A DNA stretch of 10,594 nucleotides from Pseudomonadota bacterium (GTDB lineage Bacteria > Pseudomonadota > Gammaproteobacteria > Burkholderiales > Burkholderiaceae_B). The stretch spans positions 1 to 10,594 of the forward strand of contig JAEYZR010000059.1 in assembly GCA_023427945.1 (NCBI GenBank). Direction: 5' to 3'. Position 1 is the stretch's first letter. Each line of letters opens with the position of its first letter. The notes under the pieces are model-generated. The model saw only the letters and a program-made list of their open reading frames with translations. It made no database searches and had not been told where the DNA came from. The position numbers were made by a program, and so were the translations under genes. This document shows positions 7,491-10,594 of this stretch, one piece after another.

Positions 7491-8687
7491 ATGAAACTCA
7501 TAGAACCCCTCGTTGCATGGCAAGACGAAATCACGGCCATCAGGCGTGACCTGCACGCGCATCCCGAATTGGGCTACGAAGAAGTACGCACTTCCAATCT
7601 GGTTGCAACGCAACTGGAAAAATGGGGTGTCGAAGTCCATCGGGGGCTTGGCAAGACTGGCGTCGTGGGCGTCATCCAGGGACGCGGCACAAGCACGCGT
7701 TCAATCGGCCTGCGTGCCGACATGGATGCCCTGCCCATGCAGGAGATCAACACCTTTGCTCACGCCAGCAAGACACCAGGAAAAATGCATGGCTGTGGCC
7801 ACGATGGCCACACGGCCATGTTGCTGGCGGCAGCACGTTACCTCGCCCAGACCCGCGATTTCGAGGGTCGCGTGGTCGTCATATTCCAGCCCGCGGAAGA
7901 AGGTGGCGCAGGTGCGAAGGCGATGGTTGACGAAGGCCTGTTCGAACAGTTTCCAGTCGAAGCCGTGTTCGGCATGCACAACTGGCCGGGGCTGCCCGTC
8001 GGAAAGTTCGGCCTGAATCCTGGCGCCCTGATGGCATCCAGCAGCGATTTCAAGATCACCATTCACGGCAAGGGCGCGCATGGCGGCATGCCTCATCTGG
8101 GCATCGACACCGTCATGACGGCGGTACAGATGGCCCAGGCGTTCCAAACCATCGTCACCCGCAACGTCAATCCCTTGTCACCCGCCGTGCTCAGCGTCAC
8201 GCAGATTCATTCTGGCAGCGCCGACAACGTGGTGCCCGAAACGGCGGTCCTGCGCGGCACCGTGCGCACTTTGTCCACCGAAGTGCTCGATGTGGTGGAG
8301 TCGCGCATGCGTGCGTTGGCCGACCATACCGCTCTGGGCATGGGTTGCACGGTCGATTTCGAATTCCACAGAAACTACCCCGCCACGATCAACCATCCCG
8401 CCGAAAGTGCGTTCTGCGCTGAAGTGCTGCGCGACATCGTGGGCGCGGACAACGTGCTGGACACCATCGATCCCTCGATGGGCGCGGAAGACTTCGCGTT
8501 CATGCTGGAAGCGCGACCCGGCTGCTACATATGGGTGGGCGCAGGCGATGGTGATCATCGCGATCAGGGACATGGCATGGGGCCCTGCATGCTGCACAAC
8601 GGCAGCTACGACTTCAACGATGCCCTGCTTCCGGTAGGGGCGACGTACTGGGTAGAGCTGGCCCGCAAATGGCTGGCTCGCGCCTGA
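7491..8687 (+). CDS. M20 family amidohydrolase (hippurate hydrolase-like)
   Basis: This 398-residue metal-dependent hydrolase belongs to peptidase family M20D, the HipO/IAA-amino-acid hydrolase group, which cleaves N-acyl or N-aroyl amino acids. Motifs in order are RRDLHAHPELGYEE (18-31), LRADMDALP (74-82), GKMHGCGHDGHTAMLL (97-112), QPAEEGGAGAKAMVDEG (133-149), GMHNWPGLPVG (161-171), and the dimerisation-domain start KITIHGKGAHGGMPHLGID (188-206). GAEDFAFM (331-338) and LHN (368-370) follow. The likely di-metal ligands C102, H104, E137, H163 and H369 and the catalytic E136 are all present, so it should be active. The length is typical and there is no signal peptide, so it is cytoplasmic. ATG 7491 fits the family N-terminus; the ATG at 7481 is out of frame. 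The 3' end overlaps the convergent LysR gene by 74 nt. The actual acyl-amino-acid substrate is unknown. Confidence 0.92.
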   Translation: MKLIEPLVAWQDEITAIRRDLHAHPELGYEEVRTSNLVATQLEKWGVEVHRGLGKTGVVGVIQGRGTSTRSIGLRADMDALPMQEINTFAHASKTPGKMHGCGHDGHTAMLLAAARYLAQTRDFEGRVVVIFQPAEEGGAGAKAMVDEGLFEQFPVEAVFGMHNWPGLPVGKFGLNPGALMASSSDFKITIHGKGAHGGMPHLGIDTVMTAVQMAQAFQTIVTRNVNPLSPAVLSVTQIHSGSADNVVPETAVLRGTVRTLSTEVLDVVESRMRALADHTALGMGCTVDFEFHRNYPATINHPAESAFCAEVLRDIVGADNVLDTIDPSMGAEDFAFMLEARPGCYIWVGAGDGDHRDQGHGMGPCMLHNGSYDFNDALLPVGATYWVELARKWLARA

Positions 8688-9552
8688 TACGCGCCAAGAA
8701 GTGAGATGTCGCCCGCGAGGGCGAGTCGGCATGGGGAATCAGCACGCTGAATGTGCGGCGCAAACCCTCCCCTATGCGCAACCCTGTCAGGCCGGCCGCT
8801 TCGTGCTGCATGGCAAGCGAAGAGACGAAGCCTACGCCCAGGCCTGCCCGCACAGCATGCTTGACCGCCTCCACGCCTGCCAGCTCCAGCGTGGTGACGG
8901 CCGTGTGACCCGCCTCCTCGAATGTGCGGGCCACCAGTCGACGCAACCCTGAACCGGGCTCTCGTGTCACCCAGGGGTGAGCCGCGATGGCCTGCAGCGT
9001 CGCAGCCCCCGGGCGGGCCAGGGGGTGGCCGTCGGGCACGATGGCCAGTACTTCGTCCTCTCCCCACCGCATGACTTCCGTATCGGCAGGCAGCGCCGTG
9101 GTGATTTCCCCTTCGATGAACGCCAGATCCAGGCCGGGCAGGCGCTCGACGATCTCGGTCGTGTTGCCATCCGACAAATACAGCGCAATGGCCGGGAACA
9201 TCTCGCGAAACTGCGCCACCAGGCGCGGCAGGAGATAGCTGGCCGGCGTGGTGCTGGCCCCCAGGCGCAACTCACCAGCCACCAGGCCGTGATAGGCGTC
9301 GCGCAACGCCTGAGTATCGTCCAGCGCCACACGTACCCGCCGGGCCTGAGCGAGCAGGCCGCGTCCGGCATCGGTCAGTGCGATGCCCTGCCCCTGGCGT
9401 CGATAAAGAGGCGCTCCGAACCAGGCCTGCAGCGCACGCATCTGGGCCGACACCGCAGGCTGGGACAGATTCAGTCGCCCGGCTGCCTTGCTGATGTTCG
9501 CCGCGTCGGCCACCGCCACGAAAGTCAATAAATGATCGGGCTGACAGTTCAT
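8614..9552 (-). CDS. LysR-type regulator, YeiE-like
   Basis: This is a 312-residue LysR-family transcription factor. The N-terminal winged helix-turn-helix covers roughly residues 5-62, with SKAAGRLNLSQPAVSAQMRAL (21-41) as the recognition unit. A linker helix to about 92 leads to the periplasmic-binding-protein-like effector domain. This domain starts GELRLGASTTPASYLLPRLV (93-112), a pattern shared with the CbbR/CysL/YeiE branch that binds small anions or metabolites. GLDLAFIEGEI (140-150) and AVRAGLGVGFVS (233-244) are further landmarks. It sits divergent to a yeiH-type gene, as yeiE does in E. coli, so I infer it controls that gene in response to sulfite or a related anion. About 25 C-terminal residues, rich in Pro and Ser, exceed the usual domain end and lie over the 3' end of the M20 gene. 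The ATG at 9552 has only a weak ribosome-binding site. Confidence 0.9.
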   Translation of the reverse strand: MNCQPDHLLTFVAVADAANISKAAGRLNLSQPAVSAQMRALQAWFGAPLYRRQGQGIALTDAGRGLLAQARRVRVALDDTQALRDAYHGLVAGELRLGASTTPASYLLPRLVAQFREMFPAIALYLSDGNTTEIVERLPGLDLAFIEGEITTALPADTEVMRWGEDEVLAIVPDGHPLARPGAATLQAIAAHPWVTREPGSGLRRLVARTFEEAGHTAVTTLELAGVEAVKHAVRAGLGVGFVSSLAMQHEAAGLTGLRIGEGLRRTFSVLIPHADSPSRATSHFLARIRREPAICGPALPSTSPLPEAGHR

Positions 9553-9593
9553 ACCTGCGTACTCGCATTAAATATCAGTTTTTTGAATAATAA

Positions 9594-9609
9594 ACATAAA
9601 AACTTATGT
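9594..9609. repeat. Perfect inverted repeat, likely LysR operator 1
   Basis: ACATAA-AAAC-TTATGT is a perfect 6-bp inverted repeat with a 4-nt spacer, lying between the two divergent starts. Its half-site recurs at 9637-9642 and 9658-9663. Size and symmetry fit a LysR recognition site, and its placement near the regulator suggests autoregulation. Confidence 0.5.
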
Positions 9610-9635
9610 CTGTTCAAATAACCATATTGCGACTT

Positions 9636-9664
9636 AACATAACTTTCCGTTATTTACTTATGTT
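9636..9664. repeat. Wider inverted repeat, likely LysR operator 2
   Basis: AACATAA (9636-9642) and TTATGTT (9658-9664) form a perfect 7-bp inverted repeat with a 15-nt spacer. They extend by one base the half-site of the repeat at 9594-9609. The right arm covers the ATG at 9660, so if this is an operator the true yeiH start is more likely the ATG at 9675. Its position next to the yeiH promoter fits an activation or repression site that responds to ligand. Confidence 0.45.
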
Positions 9665-9674
9665 CACACGCCGC

Positions 9675-10594
9675 ATGTCACCTACCCCGAATGCCCCCTC
9701 CACTGCCTGGCGCGACCCGTTGAACGGCATCTTCTTCGTGGGGCTGTTTGCGGCTGCCGTCATGCAACTGGCTGCCATTCCCGCCATTCAGCGCATGGGC
9801 TTTTCGCCGCTGGTGCTGGGCATCGTGGCCGGCATGCTTTATGGCAACTTCGTGCGCAGTGGCGGCTCGCCCGGGTGGGATCAAGGCGTTCATTTATGTG
9901 CTCGCAAACTTCTGCGCATCGCAGTCGCCTTTTACGGCCTGAACATCAGTTTTCAACAGATTGCTTCGGTGGGCGCATCGGGCCTGCTCGTGTCCATCAG
10001 CGTGGTGGTCTCCACGCTGGTGGTCGGCGCATGGATCGGGCGCAAGCTGCTGGGCCTGGATCGGGACACGGCACTGCTGACCGCGGCGGGCAGCGCCATC
10101 TGCGGGGCCGCAGCCGTACTGGCATTTGAGTCGACCCTGCGCAACGCCCCCCACAAGAGCGCGGTCGCAGTGGCCACGGTCGTGCTGTTTGGCACCGTGT
10201 CCATGTTCCTCTATCCCATCCTCTTCCATCTGGACTTCCTGGCGCTGGACGCCAAGGGCTGGGGCCTGTTCACCGGCGGCACCGTGCATGAAGTCGCCCA
10301 GGTGGTCGCTGCCGGTAGCGCGATGGGACCGGAAGCCCTGGAAGTAGCCACCATCGTGAAGATGACGCGTGTCGCCCTGCTGGTGCCCGTGCTTCTCGTG
10401 CTCGGCCTCTGGTTGCGTTCGCGTTTCAGTGGCTCGGACGGAGATGCTGCCGGCGGGTCGGGCAAAATTCCCGTGCCTGTGTTCCTGTTCGGTTTTCTGT
10501 TGCTTGCAGGCATCAATTCGCTGGGCATCATTCCCGAAAATATCATCGTCGCTCTGCGCCGCCTGGACATCTTTGCGCTGACGATGGCCATGAC
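9675..10594 (+). CDS. yeiH: YeiH/UPF0324 family membrane protein, putative sulfate/sulfite exporter (3' end missing)
   Basis: The frame is open from ATG 9675 (or 9660, 5 residues longer) to the window end, giving at least 306 residues without a stop; the C-terminus is lost beyond 10594. It is a polytopic inner-membrane protein of the UPF0324/YeiH (PSE) family. Hydrophobic segments lie near residues 18-36, 42-58, 80-92, 100-122, 134-150, 162-184, 206-215, 228-247 and 265-283. Family-typical motifs are GSAICGAAAVLAFES (139-153) and GGTVHEVAQVVAAG (201-214). Its relatives are proposed exporters of sulfite or sulfate, for example with sulfonate-degrading enzymes, but transport is not firmly proven for most members. 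The divergent LysR gene next door matches the yeiE-yeiH arrangement. The family is usually about 330-350 residues, so only a few tens of residues should be missing. No Shine-Dalgarno sequence precedes either ATG. Confidence 0.88.
   Translation, partial: MSPTPNAPSTAWRDPLNGIFFVGLFAAAVMQLAAIPAIQRMGFSPLVLGIVAGMLYGNFVRSGGSPGWDQGVHLCARKLLRIAVAFYGLNISFQQIASVGASGLLVSISVVVSTLVVGAWIGRKLLGLDRDTALLTAAGSAICGAAAVLAFESTLRNAPHKSAVAVATVVLFGTVSMFLYPILFHLDFLALDAKGWGLFTGGTVHEVAQVVAAGSAMGPEALEVATIVKMTRVALLVPVLLVLGLWLRSRFSGSDGDAAGGSGKIPVPVFLFGFLLLAGINSLGIIPENIIVALRRLDIFALTMAM

Larger units (their letters stand above)
9553..9674. promoter_or_regulatory. A+T-rich divergent lysR / yeiH control region
   Basis: This region is much richer in A+T than the rest of the window, as expected for divergent promoters under a LysR regulator. 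It holds two copies of an inverted pair of ACATAA/TTATGT half-sites, annotated separately. A weak candidate yeiH promoter is TTGCGA (9627-9632) with TATTTA (9651-9656), spacing 18. It would start transcription just upstream of 9675 and so favours that ATG over the one at 9660. The promoter is low confidence. Confidence 0.6.

Overview
The window looks like chromosomal DNA of a high-G+C betaproteobacterium in the Burkholderiales. The family Alcaligenaceae (Bordetella/Achromobacter-like) is my best guess. This rests on G+C-rich codon use and on the kinds of protein seen: an MnmC of the two-domain proteobacterial type, a FadD of the usual length, and a divergent LysR/YeiH pair. I cannot fix genus or species. 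There are no phage genes, transposases, tRNA or rRNA genes or CRISPR arrays. The interest lies in apparent decay or repurposing of familiar housekeeping genes.

Layout, left to right. (1) A minus-strand GH31-fold glycosidase-like gene (111-2336) ends at a clear rho-independent terminator (57-94). Nearly all of its catalytic and sugar-binding positions are replaced. (2) A gap of about 475 nt (2337-2811) holds no recognisable gene. (3) A minus-strand mnmC-like gene (2812-4629) has a good C-terminal FAD oxidoreductase domain, but its N-terminal methyltransferase domain has lost the SAM-binding motif. (4) Divergent from it on the plus strand is an inositol-monophosphatase family gene (4740-5609) with one in-frame amber codon at codon 60. 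(5) After a G+C-rich convergent spacer with two hairpins comes a minus-strand fadD (5728-7416), which looks intact. (6) A 74-nt divergent spacer separates fadD from a plus-strand M20 amidohydrolase (7491-8687), also intact. (7) The M20 gene overlaps tail-to-tail by 74 nt with a minus-strand LysR regulator (8614-9552). (8) An A+T-rich intergenic region with repeated ACATAA/TTATGT half-sites separates the regulator from a divergent plus-strand YeiH/UPF0324 membrane protein (9675 to window end, incomplete).

Functionally this is not one pathway. The right end is a recognisable module: a YeiE-like LysR regulator controlling a YeiH-type putative anion (sulfite/sulfate) exporter. The middle holds fatty-acid activation (FadD) and N-acyl-amino-acid or hippurate-type hydrolysis (M20). 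The left half is the unusual part, because three neighbouring genes each carry damage to catalytic machinery while their reading frames are otherwise kept. I see no coherent new multi-gene system. The best candidates for new biology are the GH31-fold pseudoenzyme and the MnmC with an apparently dead methyltransferase half.
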